From contig NC_079878.1 in assembly GCF_029227915.1 (NCBI RefSeq), positions 9,488,001 through 9,548,000 on the forward strand: a stretch of DNA of 60,000 nt, in the 5' to 3' direction. The notes below the pieces were generated by a model. The model did no database searches. It was not told where the DNA came from and saw nothing but the letters and a program-made list of their open reading frames with translations. Positions 50,101 through 60,000 of the stretch are shown one piece after another. Position 1 is the stretch's first letter. Every line of letters starts with the position of its first letter. The DNA comes from Hydractinia symbiolongicarpus. Taxonomy: Eukaryota; Cnidaria; Hydrozoa; Anthoathecata; Hydractiniidae. The position numbers and the translations under genes were made by a program.

Positions 50101-53100
50101 CAACCTGATTATATTAGTCGGTTGAATGTTTTGTCGAACCTAAATGACGAAATTCTGAAGAAGTGACAAAGATGAACGCCGACAAAAAAGTAGGGCTGAA
50201 AAATGTTTTTTGGTGTTTCGACGATAATATACAAAAACAACTTAAAATAAGTAAAATGTGATTATATTTTGCTCAGAAGGATACTTACTAAAGTTTTGTC
50301 TTGCAACACAAGGTATAACATGGCTAGTGTAAAGTAAACTTTCAGCAATACACTTGGTGTTGAGGAAGATTGCTTTTCACGCACTTCAAGAATTGCATTT
50401 AAAATCTGAACAGCTTCAGCCCCCTCGGCTTCATCTAAAAAGTTGAAGAATCATATTATCCTTGTCGAAATTAATCATTTTTTATATCCAAGAACTATTA
50501 TTGCTACTACTATTGCTATTAATATCATGCTTAAGCCCTGTTTACACGATAGAGGTTTTAATAAATGTCTAGCCAGTTACCGTACTTCAGACTTACCAAG
50601 AAAATCAAAATCCTCGTCTTGCTGTGTTCCTTGTGTTGGTCCAATCCCCGTTGGTGGAGGTGGAACGCGAATTCTTTGTTTGACCAACATCAACAAGTGA
50701 TCGTACCACATAGTAGTCAGCTTAAAGAAGATAATGTACATTACAACAATGCAGAAAGTAACCAAAAAGAATAGCTCATTCTTAAATTATAACCAATGCA
50801 TCGGTCACACTGAACAATAACGAATTTCATCTTTCTGGTATTACTTTCTTTAAATATAGCGTGGGAGCCAAGATCACACTCATGCTTTTTAATATTTCAC
50901 GAAACAAAAATCCTGGGATAATAGAAAATGAATATGAAAGGATAGCCTTATTTTTATTCTTCTACGTGTCACAAAACCGTTACATTTCAGGTCACAAAAG
51001 ATTCATTTTAATTGTATACGAAAAATCGAGTTGGGTAAAAATATTGCGGTACGCGGTCGTATACGATTAAAATCGAGCACAACAATGAGAAAAAAGTGAA
51101 GTTAGGCACCGTTAACGTTAACATGAAATTTTTCGTATTAAAGAAGTCACTAATATTAGACTAGTCGTTAGCGCGTGGAAAATTCCACGTTCTGAGGTTG
51201 TATCGCTATTTCGCGCATTCTTAGCACAATGTAGTGATTCCGCTATTATTTTAAACACACTTCCAACAGCTGTTATTATTATAGAGACTAGACGTTAACC
51301 CGTGCAAAAACGTCCACGGGGTCACCCATCCTTTATATATCGCATTTCGTGTTTCCATAACAAAAAGCCAAACAGACGCACGAACAGACAGACTACGGCT
51401 ATCATTATAGAGGTAAATGAACTTAGAACTTAAAAAAATAATAATAATAAAAAAATGGATATACATGGAATAAAATTCGCCGTGCACGAAATTTCAGGCG
51501 CCTTGTTGTATGTCCTGTAAACGATCCGTCTCAGATGCCTGATCACGCACGTTATATTTATGTCGCAACCGAAGTTTCCGACGCTTTCTCGAAGAATACT
51601 AGTAGTTCAAACCAACTATCGGCAGCGTCCTAACCAATACCTTCAGGGAGACGTAAATCTAAATCGGAACTACCCTGTTTTCATATATACCTGTGAATAC
51701 AATGAGAATGCAACATCAAGCTTATCTTTGCGGTAAAACACATTTGCCATGTGAAAATATCCTCCTGACGTACGAATATCATCAGGCCCAAATGCTAACG
51801 ACGCATGATAGATCTAAAAAACAAATTTTGCTACAGTCTTACAAGTCATAAGAAGCATAGTTCTAAAATAATTTGAGCAATTAAGTAACGTTTATAGGAA
51901 AAATAATAAAGGAAATAACAAGTTGCACAAAAACTGCGTCAACGAGATTAAAAATCGACCCTTAACTTTAGTCGCGCCTAAAATTTACATTTGTACCCAA
52001 AGGAACTCGTTATAAAATATTATACACCGTTCTCATCTAAGTTGCCAGTTACCAACTATAGCCTCTGCTTAAAAAAATTAAAGCCTACATCTTCAGCTAA
52101 ATATCTCAAGGCCTCGTCATCATTGCCTTGTGTCGCATACATCATTCCAAGATTTCGATACAATCTTGATTTAATATCATTTTCACATTCAGGTGTTTTC
52201 AAGACAGTCCATTGAGCTTGGGATAAGTAATCTTCAGCTTGTTTCAGACGGCCAAGCCCTAAAAAAAGAAAGCGAAACTACAGAAAGATAATACGTCATT
52301 TACAGTTGAACTCAACCGTATAAAATTATGTTAACTCCTGCTTAAGTGTATAATTTTAAATGCTTTTATGAAAGAGCACAGGAATACCAATTTGTAGTAA
52401 ATTTCCATTTGCATCTATTTAGTATATATATACTACTCTTATCTACCATACTGAAAAAAAATTACCTTTTAGGTTAAATTTGTTATAAAATGCCAGAGTA
52501 GTGTGTGTAAAGCTAAAGTGAGTCAAATAGGATGCACAATTTATGCTACAAATCAACAATGCAGCCTAAATTGGTTTATGATTAAGAAATCCACCTAATG
52601 TGCAACTGACTTAACATATTTTTCTTTTATTTGTTGTGTTCCTAAATTTCATCTGCCACTAAAGCATAATAGTTTTCAATTTTGTGGTTTGAACTGCAGG
52701 AATGACTATACTTCATACAAACATGTGGATTTGAATCATTGAGGAGATCACCACATTTCACAAAGTATTCTTACCAATGCATGCTTCTCCAAGGATAAGA
52801 TAGGAAGGAACCAAATGAATACTGTCCAATCCATACACTGCTATTGAGAATTTCAGGGATTGCATAGCAGCTGGTATAGCATACTCATACTTCCCTTCAA
52901 ACAATAACTTTTGACCAGCAGTTTGAGTTAATTCAATCATTTGTTTCTAGACAATGTACATCTTCTTAGAAATGTTAAAGTAACATTGGTAAACATGAAT
53001 TCTTTAAATTATATGAGGGATAAGACCCAGCAAGTCATAAATTGAACCAAGTTTTGTTATATTTTGTTATATCTTCATAATAGTGTGGAGATTTTTAGGC

Positions 53101-55042
53101 TGTGTAAATATGCAAAAAAACATATGTAAATGCTAATTTAGTGTACCTTAGCCCTGAAGGTCTTTAAAACAAACCTGTTGAAAAATTTTAGGCATTTTTT
53201 CCAAAACTTTATTGATGATTCAAATTTATCTTACTTAGAGTTGCCACTCAGGTAAAATTTTAATAAAACCTTGGGAATTCATCACAGCAAAAAACAAGGG
53301 ATAAAAAGGAACAGTATCTCAAAAAATATTTTTACAAGATGTTTACATGCATTTAATCATGTTTATATAAATTCTTTACCTGTCTTAAGTTTTGCTGTTG
53401 CTTTTGATATTGTCTTTCTTTTTCAGAACCACTGATAAAAGGAACAGGCATTCGTAAGGGTATTAGAAGTTGACAAATTTTTTCATGAATACCAATCCAA
53501 TCTATTGCTTGATGTTCTGCATCACTAAAATTTCCATAATAAACCCAATCAATTAAAAAAATGATCCTGATACAGTTTGCAAGCATACTTTATCTTTCTA
53601 ACTCAAGCCCTGAATAATTAAAATGAGTCTTTTAGATGGAAATCAATACATCACTATTGTGAGACATAAATCATGGGACTAGGATATTTTAGCCAATTCC
53701 TTTTTTGCTAAAGGCTGTACACAAAATAATGTGTTAAAGAGGTGGGTATAGGAAAAACTATAAAGTTATTTATCAAGTGGAATTGACATTTTAGCACAGG
53801 AGCCAATTTAGGTAATCACGTACGTAAAACATGATGGTCATGGATTGACTTGCTAGCTAAGTTAGAAGTAAGTACGTAATTCATTTCACACAAGAGGTTA
53901 TAGCTAGCTTCAAAAAACAATTGATTAGAGTCTTCTTATTAGCTAGATCACTTCATAGTAGGCGTGTGGGAGGAGGAAAGGGAAGGAAAATTACGGAGAT
54001 GGCACAATCAGTCAGGGATAACCGCAAATTAGGCTATTCGCCAAATTAGGATAGTATCTTAGTTAGGAGATTTTCTATAGACTAGTTAGGAGATCATCTC
54101 CTATTTCCTTCAAAGAAGATTTTTAATAGTTTGCTTTAAAGGACCAAAATTATACCCCAAAAGTCTTTGGATTGGCTAATTAGACAAGAAATAGTCTATT
54201 TAGGCTATGTGAAAATATGCACGCAGGATATTTAGCCTTTTTCCAGAACCAACCGTGGCCGTAAAACAAAGAAGCCGTAATACAGTGCATGCGTTAATAA
54301 TCAAAACAAACTAAGCGCTATATCTTTTGACAGTGCTAATAATAAAGAAAAATATATTTTTATTGAAGAAGAACTACTTTGTTCATCACTAACATACTGC
54401 CAAGCAGTGAGCGGGATTCAATCCGCAGTCCGTAGAACTGGGAGCCACAGAATATTCACCTATATATAAAAATATATTTGGAGTATCAAAAGTATGTTCT
54501 ATATAGAATGTTTTTAGCTAATAAAATCATTGCGGCTATGCAACAGAACAGCGATAAGCAGCAAAAACCATGTTGATAGTTTAATAAGGAGAGATAAATC
54601 GCCTAAATAGGTTATCATACACTAATTAGACTATCATAGCCTAATTTGTGGTTATCCCTGACTGGACAATGCACGGCCTGTTAAATGTTGGAGTTGTCTG
54701 GTAGAGCATGGACCCTAAATTGAGACTGCATAGTTCAAAATAAGTATTATGGCCTCTCATGGAAATAATAAACAGGGTATATACCTCGACATTTGTGAGA
54801 CTAGCCATGTATGTGAAATATGACATCCATCCTATTTATGATATTATTAAAAGTTCCTTCTTGTAACTAGCTAGGTAGCTAACTATTCAGCTTGATTCTA
54901 TTATATCAATTATGGCGAGAACGAACTTTACTTACCAGTAATAGGTTACTCGACATTTGGTGCAAAATATAAAAGCTGGCTTCGAACATAGTTCACAGCA
55001 CAGCTTAACTCCTTTAGGATTTGCAAGAGGATTCAGTGTCAT
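47155..55042 (-). CDS. ZMYND12: ZMYND12, MYND-finger and TPR protein, 8 exons, 365 aa
   Basis: Exons, 5' to 3': 55042-54936, 53524-53380, 52946-52775, 52258-52089, 51813-51691, 50720-50597, 50434-50289, 47265-47155. All splice sites are GT/AG with consistent phase, and the total of 1,098 nt gives 365 residues, the length I recall for human ZMYND12. The MYND finger is complete: C16, C19, C27, C30, C36, H40, H49, C53. EHQAIDWIGIHEKICQLL, QAQWTVLK and DIRTSGGYFHMANVFY match the mammalian protein closely. TPR-like helices follow to the end. In mammals and protists the protein is linked to sperm-flagellum/axoneme assembly with TTC29. The last intron (3 kb) is full of repeats. Confidence 0.93.
47268..47760. 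repeat. Degenerate TTTAATTTGGCGAAT repeat cluster
   Basis: The motif TTTGGCGAGGATTTAATTTG recurs about eight times with variation, partly in inverse (TTCGCCAAATT). It begins right at the acceptor of the last ZMYND12 exon. A single similar motif lies near 44305 and others near 9370-9500. Confidence 0.65.
48045..48196 (-). mobile_element. Decayed Helitron-like element, copy E
   Basis: The terminal hairpin (TCCTGTGGAAAATCCACAGGA) is kept with compensating changes relative to the 1778 copy. The region near the 5' end reads GACAGATAGAATATACGAATATTAATAGAG. CTAG has become CTGT-like. It lies in the last ZMYND12 intron. Confidence 0.45.
48765..49125. repeat. Tandem repeat, 3 units of about 125 bp
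   Basis: Each unit has AAAATTGGCA-AGTTAA, AAAGTATG-TGAA-AT, TTTTGATTTTTGTCACCTAA and ATTTTAGGCCAAAATT. The third unit is the most diverged. It lies in the last ZMYND12 intron. Confidence 0.85.
51161..51287 (-). mobile_element. Helitron-like element, copy D
   Basis: On the minus strand it starts TCTCTATAATAATAACAG and ends with a hairpin (CGTGGAATTTTCCACG), then CTAACGACTAG. It abuts copy C with no base between, so two elements are joined head to tail. It lies in ZMYND12 intron 5. Confidence 0.6.
51288..51414 (-). mobile_element. Helitron-like element, copy C
   Basis: The 3' end on the minus strand has a hairpin (CCCCGTGGACG ... GCACGGG), GTTAACGT and CTAG. The 5' end reads CTCTATAATGATAGCCG. 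It shares CGTTTGTCTG/GTCTGTAGCC-type body sequence with copy B at 1778-1954. Confidence 0.6.
53985..54837 (+). mobile_element. SINE copy split by a MITE
   Basis: The right part (54665-54837) matches the 23063 SINE from GTTGTCTGGTAGAGCATGG through GGTATATACCTCGACATTT to the tail. The left part is only about 25 bp and diverged (AAATTACGGAGATGGCACA). The tRNA-like head is missing. It lies in ZMYND12 intron 1. Confidence 0.55.
54009..54664. mobile_element. MITE with CAGTCAGGGATAACC ends, nested in a SINE
   Basis: The left end CAGTCAGGGATAACCGCAAA reappears inverted at the right (TTTGTGGTTATCCCTGACTG), giving a 656-bp unit. The CAG start is hAT-like. The flanking bases share ACAAT on both sides, a possible remnant of a target duplication. 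Left and right flanks together resemble the SINE body (AGATGGCACA ... GGAGTTGTCTGGTAGAG). No coding frame. Confidence 0.65.
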
Positions 55043-55998
55043 TATTTTAAAAATAACTATATTACACTTTTTTGCACAAGTGAGCAACAGCTCTTGCCGC
55101 CATCACTGTTTTGACGACGAATTTGCTGCTCTTTCCTTGAGCGAGGGTAAGAAAAATAAGACCCGCTAATTTTCGACCCCTAAGCTCTTTGAAGGTTTTA
55201 ATTCTCGTCCCCCCGGAGGTATGTTTCTGATGTCAAAGCAAAAATATACCCCTGTGGAGACGGACAGCAAAAACCCTCTGGGGACGAGGCTACTCTCTTT
55301 TATTCATTATTCAAGATCAAAGTCACCGACATGCAAATTCTTGTTTGAAGAACATTAGAATGATGCAACAAGTTTTACTTTCAAAATCTGATGTTAGATT
55401 CGGCTAAACGAGCAAAAAGCGCAACGCTATGTAGAGAAGGAAATACTTTTTGGGATGAGGTTAGCGCCGACCCCAAAAAAAGAGGAGCACCAACAGAGGT
55501 AACATTTTCGTTTCTTTTATGTAAAAATAATACATAAAAAAACTTTTGGGCTGTGACTTGTTAAAAAACCAACCTCGTTTTTAGGGTTTTTTTTTAATTT
55601 TTGAAGGATCTCAAATTCAGGCACAGCTTCGCCCCCATGGTCTTGTGGCCCCTGGGCCGTTATTACGGAGTGGACAACAATCGTCGCTATCAACTTCATC
55701 AACAACGCAAATTTGCCCTGGGAACGAGGTTGGGGTCGGCAATCACATTTTTTATAAAGAAAAGATCCATGGGAATAAAAACTTGAATAAAAGCTTGTTT
55801 TTTTAAATTCGCCGAATGAAGATGATGCAACGAAAATGCATTGCATGTCCCAACCCACCTTTAAAATGCGACTTGTTAATAGGACAAAATCGATGTGCAC
55901 TTTCATCCAATATTCCACACCTAAAACGTCAGAACATTTTGACGTCAAATTATCAAAGTCTTTTCTATTGAAAATAAAAGTAAAGAGTTGCGTTAGTC
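55043..55998. promoter_or_regulatory. Spacer between divergent ZMYND12 and the 151-aa gene
   Basis: This 956-bp stretch must hold the promoters of both genes if they are divergent. Part of it (about 55200-55290 and 55610-55740) carries dispersed motifs such as CCTGGGAACGAGGTTGGGGT. I did not find an RFX X-box by eye. Confidence 0.45.
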
Positions 55999-56454
55999 AT
56001 GGTCGATAAAAGGATGGCGTCGCCGTATCAAAAAATCATGCCACAGACAAATGAAGTTGTATGGGTACATCAACGGTACACACCGACAGAACTAAGAGGT
56101 ACTGCGCCCGTTCCCAGATTCAAGTTCATCATTCCTTCCAAATTGCCGCCAGTTCCAGAGGCATGGAAAAAACCAGTAAACCCACCCACACATCTCTTTG
56201 AAAGACGGAAGGAAGAACAAACATTATACAAGTTTTCACCGTCGACACGATGCGAAGAATGGTCAACACTACGACAAATTTTGCCTTCAAAAGGACGGCC
56301 TGTGAAAACATTACCACCAAGATGGGGAACGGCACAAAGTGAACCGATCAAATTTGTCAGCAAAAAAGAAGTTCGCTTTCCTATTATAAACAGCCCGATG
56401 ACAAAATATGTCGACGACATGCATGTAACAAATCGCTTGTTTAAATTGCATTGA
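55999..56454 (+). CDS. One-exon 151-aa protein, possibly SPMIP10/TEX43-like ciliary protein
   Basis: A single open exon starts at ATG 55999 (context GTCATGG) and ends at TGA. The product is basic, Pro-rich and without membrane segments or signal peptide: PVPRFKFIIPSKLPPVPEAW near residues 35-55, and SPMTKYVDDMHVTNRLFKLH at the C-terminus. Short, Pro/Arg-rich, Tyr-anchored proteins of this kind are typical of microtubule inner proteins. Two segments (a PRF motif before a Pro/Trp stretch, and a C-terminal SPxxxYxxxxxxxxF/R pattern) recall TEX43/SPMIP10, but only loosely. The divergent placement beside ZMYND12 fits a ciliary role. A second methionine at residue 6 could be the start. The alternative is a lineage-specific protein. 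Confidence 0.6.
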   Translation: MVDKRMASPYQKIMPQTNEVVWVHQRYTPTELRGTAPVPRFKFIIPSKLPPVPEAWKKPVNPPTHLFERRKEEQTLYKFSPSTRCEEWSTLRQILPSKGRPVKTLPPRWGTAQSEPIKFVSKKEVRFPIINSPMTKYVDDMHVTNRLFKLH

Positions 56455-56600
56455 AAAAACTTGTTATTTGTAGCTTATCTATTTACTCGTTTTTTTTTCA
56501 AAGTTGTTCCAATCTCTTTGTATTATACACGTATGACGGCCATGATATTTGATCAAAACCAACAAATATGGCTTTTAGATAAACTTTAGCCGTGTGATTT

Positions 56601-56752
56601 TTAGGGGTAGCTTCGAGTAATAGCCAATATCAAAGCCCCTGACAGGCATAGAACCTAAACATTTGGCATGTAAGTGTCTAATAAATAAAGGAGTTATTAA
56701 AAAAACCGTCGGAGGGGGGGGGGGGGGGCGAATCCGCCCAAACCGAATAGGG
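56601..56752. mobile_element. Partial second copy of the TTAA-flanked MITE
   Basis: TAGGGGTAGCTTCGAGTAAT, then CCTAAACATTTGGCATGTAA match the 12240-12420 part of the first copy. A G-run follows, then CCGAATAGGG and TTAA at 56753-56756. The terminus equals the left end of the 11679 copy, so the family has symmetrical ends. Confidence 0.65.
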
Positions 56753-56756
56753 TTAA

Positions 56757-57820
56757 AGAAGTTCTCTGTCACTGTTAGGTTGAGTAATAAACAGCCATAA
56801 CCATAAAGCCCAACCTCGATCCCAGGGCTTTTCGTCTCTTTTTTATAACGGGACGGCTGTAAAAAGAGAGACCGCCCTGAGGTTGCATAAAGCAAAAACA
56901 TGTACCGCTGTCAAAAAGTTGTATGAACAAACGAGTCATTTTCCTCTGCATCATTGCTTATTTTTTAGTAGAAAAAATATCTTAATGTATACTTTTTAAG
57001 CTCTATGCGGAGACACGGGTTCTTCAAAGGCGAAGGAGAGCCTACTTTTTTTTCCAGTTAGATTAACAAATGTAAACTCAAACGAGAATACACAAAAATA
57101 TGTTTACGTTCAAGATAAAATCGTATGTTTACGGAGCTTCATTATATCAGTTTCCCGATCGCATTTTTTTATTTGCCCATATTTTACGTCAAATTGTATC
57201 ACAAACATGATGACATACATTAAAGTTGTTAGAAATAAACGCTCTGTCGAATAACGGTTTTCCATAGAAATCAATTTTCTGATTCTAAAGTTTCTAATTA
57301 TGGATAGTCCAAGAAGTGTACACTATTAATAAATAAAATTGACCCATTGAGCAATGAGCAAATGGAGCCAGCAAATCCACTGCCATATCCTCACAGAAAA
57401 TTTTCTAAGTAGCGGAAAGGTTTTTGCTGCGCACGAAATGAACTTTACTACCGAAAATTCCTTCTAATTTGCAGATAGAGAAAAGGTGTTCGGTAGTGAA
57501 AGGCTCTGTAACTGTATTTAGTTATTGACGAAATTCTCTTAGACATGCAAGTTTTCTTTTTGGCGTCAGCATATGTGACAAATTCGAACAGCGCCATGCA
57601 AACAGATTATAAATATTTTAACACAAAGAAAGAATTATGTTGACATTTGCTGTCGCCATTTTAATTCTTGCCCCTCAAAAATTACACCGATGGCAGACTT
57701 TTTATTGTAAGAAGTTTAACAACATTTTTTTCGTGTGTTCTTTAGGCAGCTTGTTTTTTTAGAACTACGAGATACTAATATTACAATCTTGTGTATTTTA
57801 CTTAACCATTAGAGATATTT
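56757..57820. other. Spacer without a supported gene
   Basis: About 1 kb of AT-rich DNA with short dispersed motifs (CCCAACCTCGATCCCAGGGC near 56808) and no supported open frame. It is the 3' flank of both neighbouring genes. Confidence 0.55.
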
Positions 57821-58819
57821 TTATTTTCTTCTTTTTCTTCCCGAGCGTAGTCTACTTAAAGGTATCTTCTCATATGGCATGGTTTTTCTACTTTTCTTTG
57901 CTCTTCTCCGTTCGTCCTCAACATATTCTTGATAACATTCATCTCGTACAAACATATTTTCATACAACAAAACACGTTTCTTTGATAACGCGTGTTGTAA
58001 CGCGTGTAAAACGAGTAAAGATGATTTATTCGCGCTTTCGAACATTGCTTTCGTGTATTCAATGATATCGGCAAAAGAAGAACCATCGCCGGACTCGTTG
58101 ATTGTCTCAGTTATCATTTTAACATGTTTATTTATTTTCTTCTGTTGTGATTTAGGAACAGCGTAACTCGAGTCTGTTTTTCGCTTGCCTTGTTTACTCG
58201 TGGAACTACCCGCAGAGGAGCGTCGAGCTGCCTTTATTAATACATTTGCTTTCTTCTGAGCAAGCTTAATCCTTGCGTCTAGAGTTTTATCATAAGCTTT
58301 TACTACGGCATAGCGTCGCTTAGATGGTGATAGTTTTTTATCATCAGATCGCTCAAACTGCCTGGAGCTTTTACGGGGTGGTTGTATCGAATGCTCAGTG
58401 TCGTTAAATGTTGTGTTTCTTTTATTTTCCTTAATCGGTTTTGATTGACTCTGTATTCTAGACGAACGGCGATGAACAGTGTCAGCTTGGTTATCTTTTG
58501 AATTTGTAGAATCTTGATGTGGTTTACCTTTAAAACATTTCTTGGTGTTGCTGCTGTTTTCAGATGAGCGAGCGGTCTCCGTTGATGATGATAATCTTTG
58601 AGAGCGTCGCGTATGACTCGGTTCTTTTGGGTTAATATCGTTTTGGTGTGCAACAACAGCGGTAGCCTGTGAACTCTTCAAACTATCGACGTTGCTTGAC
58701 GAGATTCTTCTTTTAGTTGTAGCCTGTGAACTCTTCAAACTATCGACGTTGCTTGACGAGATTCTTCTTTTACTCTCACTTTGCGGAGAAGGGGTGATAT
58801 GTCTGCTACGTAGCTGCAT
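57821..58819 (-). CDS. One-exon basic nuclear protein, 332 aa, possible linker-histone (H15)-like domain
   Basis: The start is ATG 58819 and the stop TAA lies inside an AATAAA. The protein is Ser/Lys/Arg-rich. Residues about 17-54 hold a near-perfect tandem duplication of 19 residues (KRRISSSNVDSLKSSQAT). Three basic motifs follow (RRSQRL, RRSSRI, RKSSRQF). Residues about 236-290 (TINESGDGSSFADIIEYTKA, then LLVLHALQHALSKKRVL) have the GSS-x-xx-I-x-x-Y and long-helix pattern of H1 globular domains. The end is a basic nuclear localisation-type tail (RSGRKRRK). It may bind DNA or chromatin; no specific family is recognised, and the winged-helix call is by pattern only. Confidence 0.6.
   Translation of the reverse strand: MQLRSRHITPSPQSESKRRISSSNVDSLKSSQATTKRRISSSNVDSLKSSQATAVVAHQNDINPKEPSHTRRSQRLSSSTETARSSENSSNTKKCFKGKPHQDSTNSKDNQADTVHRRSSRIQSQSKPIKENKRNTTFNDTEHSIQPPRKSSRQFERSDDKKLSPSKRRYAVVKAYDKTLDARIKLAQKKANVLIKAARRSSAGSSTSKQGKRKTDSSYAVPKSQQKKINKHVKMITETINESGDGSSFADIIEYTKAMFESANKSSLLVLHALQHALSKKRVLLYENMFVRDECYQEYVEDERRRAKKSRKTMPYEKIPLSRLRSGRKRRK
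58662..58775 (-). repeat. 57-bp in-frame tandem duplication
   Basis: Two copies of 57 bp, nearly identical at DNA level, encode the repeated KRRISSSNVDSLKSSQAT segment in the basic protein. The identity suggests a recent duplication or gene conversion. Confidence 0.9.
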
Positions 58820-60000
58820 ACAGGATTAATGGAATGAAGTGTAGTATCGTTCTTACAGTTTTACTTTGAATGTGTACGTTCATTTAGGTGTATGTGCGTG
58901 TGTGTAAGTGAACGCTATTTGCAAATGATGATAAATAATTCGCAATGTAGTTCTTACATTTGACGTCAAATTAATGTTGGTCTATTTCTCGTACACGTAA
59001 AAGTCTTTCGCACTTTCTTTTTCACTATAGATAAATTATTTTTTTTATTTACAACTTTTGGTTTATAAATATTAGATCAGCACAGTCGTGTAAAAAAGGC
59101 ACGAACTATTACAATATGGTAGAAAAGCAGCGCCTATTCAATTCACAAAATACAAAAATTTATTTACATAAATATTTAGATTTATGGACGGGTGTAGTGT
59201 CGGGCTTTTATGTTAGCCACTCGTTTGGCAAATGTGCAAAAATACTCAATTATAAATAATTCAGCACTCACAAAGATGTAAACAAAATTGATTTATAGTG
59301 AATAGTGGTTTTGTGGAACAGATGACTAAAATCAACACTCATCGTCAAACTTTATTCAGCAGCCATGCCGCAGAGCAGTTCGCCTCTTTTTTAACAACTT
59401 CCAACAGGAACCCATTTCCCTTTGGATCAAGCTACTTTGCTATACTGCACTCTGTACAAATCCCACCCTGGTTTCCAGGAATTTTTACTTCTTTGATATC
59501 AAAACGATGACAAAAAAATCTCCCCATCTTCTTTCATACCAGAAAAGCTAAAAATCCCAAGGTTCATTTAAAACCAAAAGCTGATGAAAAATAACGAGAT
59601 TGTAAAAAGTTGGAGCTCGTAGAAGCTGATTTTTTTCTTGTTTATGATACATTTTTAAATAGAGATTTCTGCTGACTCAGCAATTTTAGTGTTAAGTTAA
59701 AATCATTTTATTATGTATTACGGCCTATATTTTTAGGAAATAGTAAACACTGAGTAAATAATTCAGCTATTTGGACAGCTAAGGGTTACTGCCGCCCTAA
59801 TTAAACAGTATTTTGAATAACATAAAGAAGAAATGAACTCCTTAGACTTGCCTTTTTGAACAATCAAGAGTTAATTTGGGAAAACGAAAGAAACATGGAA
59901 AAAAAGGGAGAGTGTGAATTCGTCCAGGGATATTTTTCTTGGGCCTTTTTAGGAGCCATCTTCGTATTATTTCTTCACTTAAACAAGTTTTCTCTTTACA
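58820..60000. other. Right-hand end without a supported gene
   Basis: AT-rich DNA. A 70-residue plus-strand frame (59298-59510) starts at a non-ATG codon and looks like chance. Nothing else is supported. Confidence 0.55.

Noticed and set aside
54370-54480. tRNA-like stretch on the minus strand (GGATTGAATCCC B-box-like)
   Set aside because: No A box at the right distance and no acceptor stem were found; it lies within the nested MITE.
55517-55948. Minus-strand frame of 143 residues
   Set aside because: It runs through dispersed repeat motifs and has no recognisable protein pattern or supported splice sites.
1-60000. CRISPR array, operon or prokaryotic gene system
   Set aside because: The window has spliced genes and animal retroelements; the tandem arrays lack unique spacers and cas-like neighbours.

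Overview
The window is AT-rich invertebrate animal DNA, with intron-containing genes and about 60 kb of introns and spacers packed with transposable elements. I infer a cnidarian, possibly a hydrozoan. This rests on three things: short dispersed motifs such as CTGGGAACGAGGTTG, a LINE with a GGACGTTAAGCCGAGAATGA(TGA)n tail, and the overall gene/repeat texture. The species cannot be fixed from sequence alone.

Layout. (1) 1-245: probable last exon of a plus-strand gene entering from the left. (2) 246-4404: repeat-rich spacer with two back-to-back Helitron-like elements. (3) 4405 to about 28.5 kb, minus strand: a large ARHGEF10-family RhoGEF gene. I rebuilt 21 coding exons with matching splice phases, plus a likely further 5' exon. 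It carries DH, PH-like and WD40-like beta-propeller regions, with a long acidic insertion in the last exon. Its introns hold a CR1/L2-like LINE fragment, a TTAA-flanked MITE, a hairpin MITE, tRNA-derived SINEs and a Penelope-like element with hammerhead-like motifs. (4) 28,974-32,332: an intact-looking foldback transposon with an exact 8-bp target-site duplication and tandem arrays inside its inverted arms. (5) 32.6-33.1 kb: a weak candidate for a 65-residue secreted protein. (6) 34,087-45,033, plus strand: a GOLIM4/GPP130-family Golgi membrane protein, 10 coding exons and 664 aa. Its 6.4-kb fourth intron carries a 5'-truncated LINE (endonuclease, reverse transcriptase and an inserted PHD-like finger, one frameshift) and an inverted pair of 21-bp repeat arrays. 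(7) 47,155-55,042, minus strand: ZMYND12, a MYND-finger/TPR protein, 8 exons and 365 aa. (8) 55,999-56,454, plus strand: a one-exon 151-aa protein, possibly a SPMIP10/TEX43-like ciliary microtubule inner protein, divergent from ZMYND12. (9) 57,821-58,819, minus strand: a one-exon basic nuclear protein with a possible linker-histone (H15)-like domain. (10) 58.8-60 kb: nothing convincing.

The genes do not form one pathway. ARHGEF10 (Rho signalling, vesicle transport in mammals) and GOLIM4 (Golgi/endosome cycling) are neighbours; ZMYND12 and the 151-aa gene may be a divergent pair with a shared ciliary role. The most unusual content is the mobile DNA: the foldback element, the tandem Helitrons, the inverted Penelope ends and the MITE nested inside a SINE.
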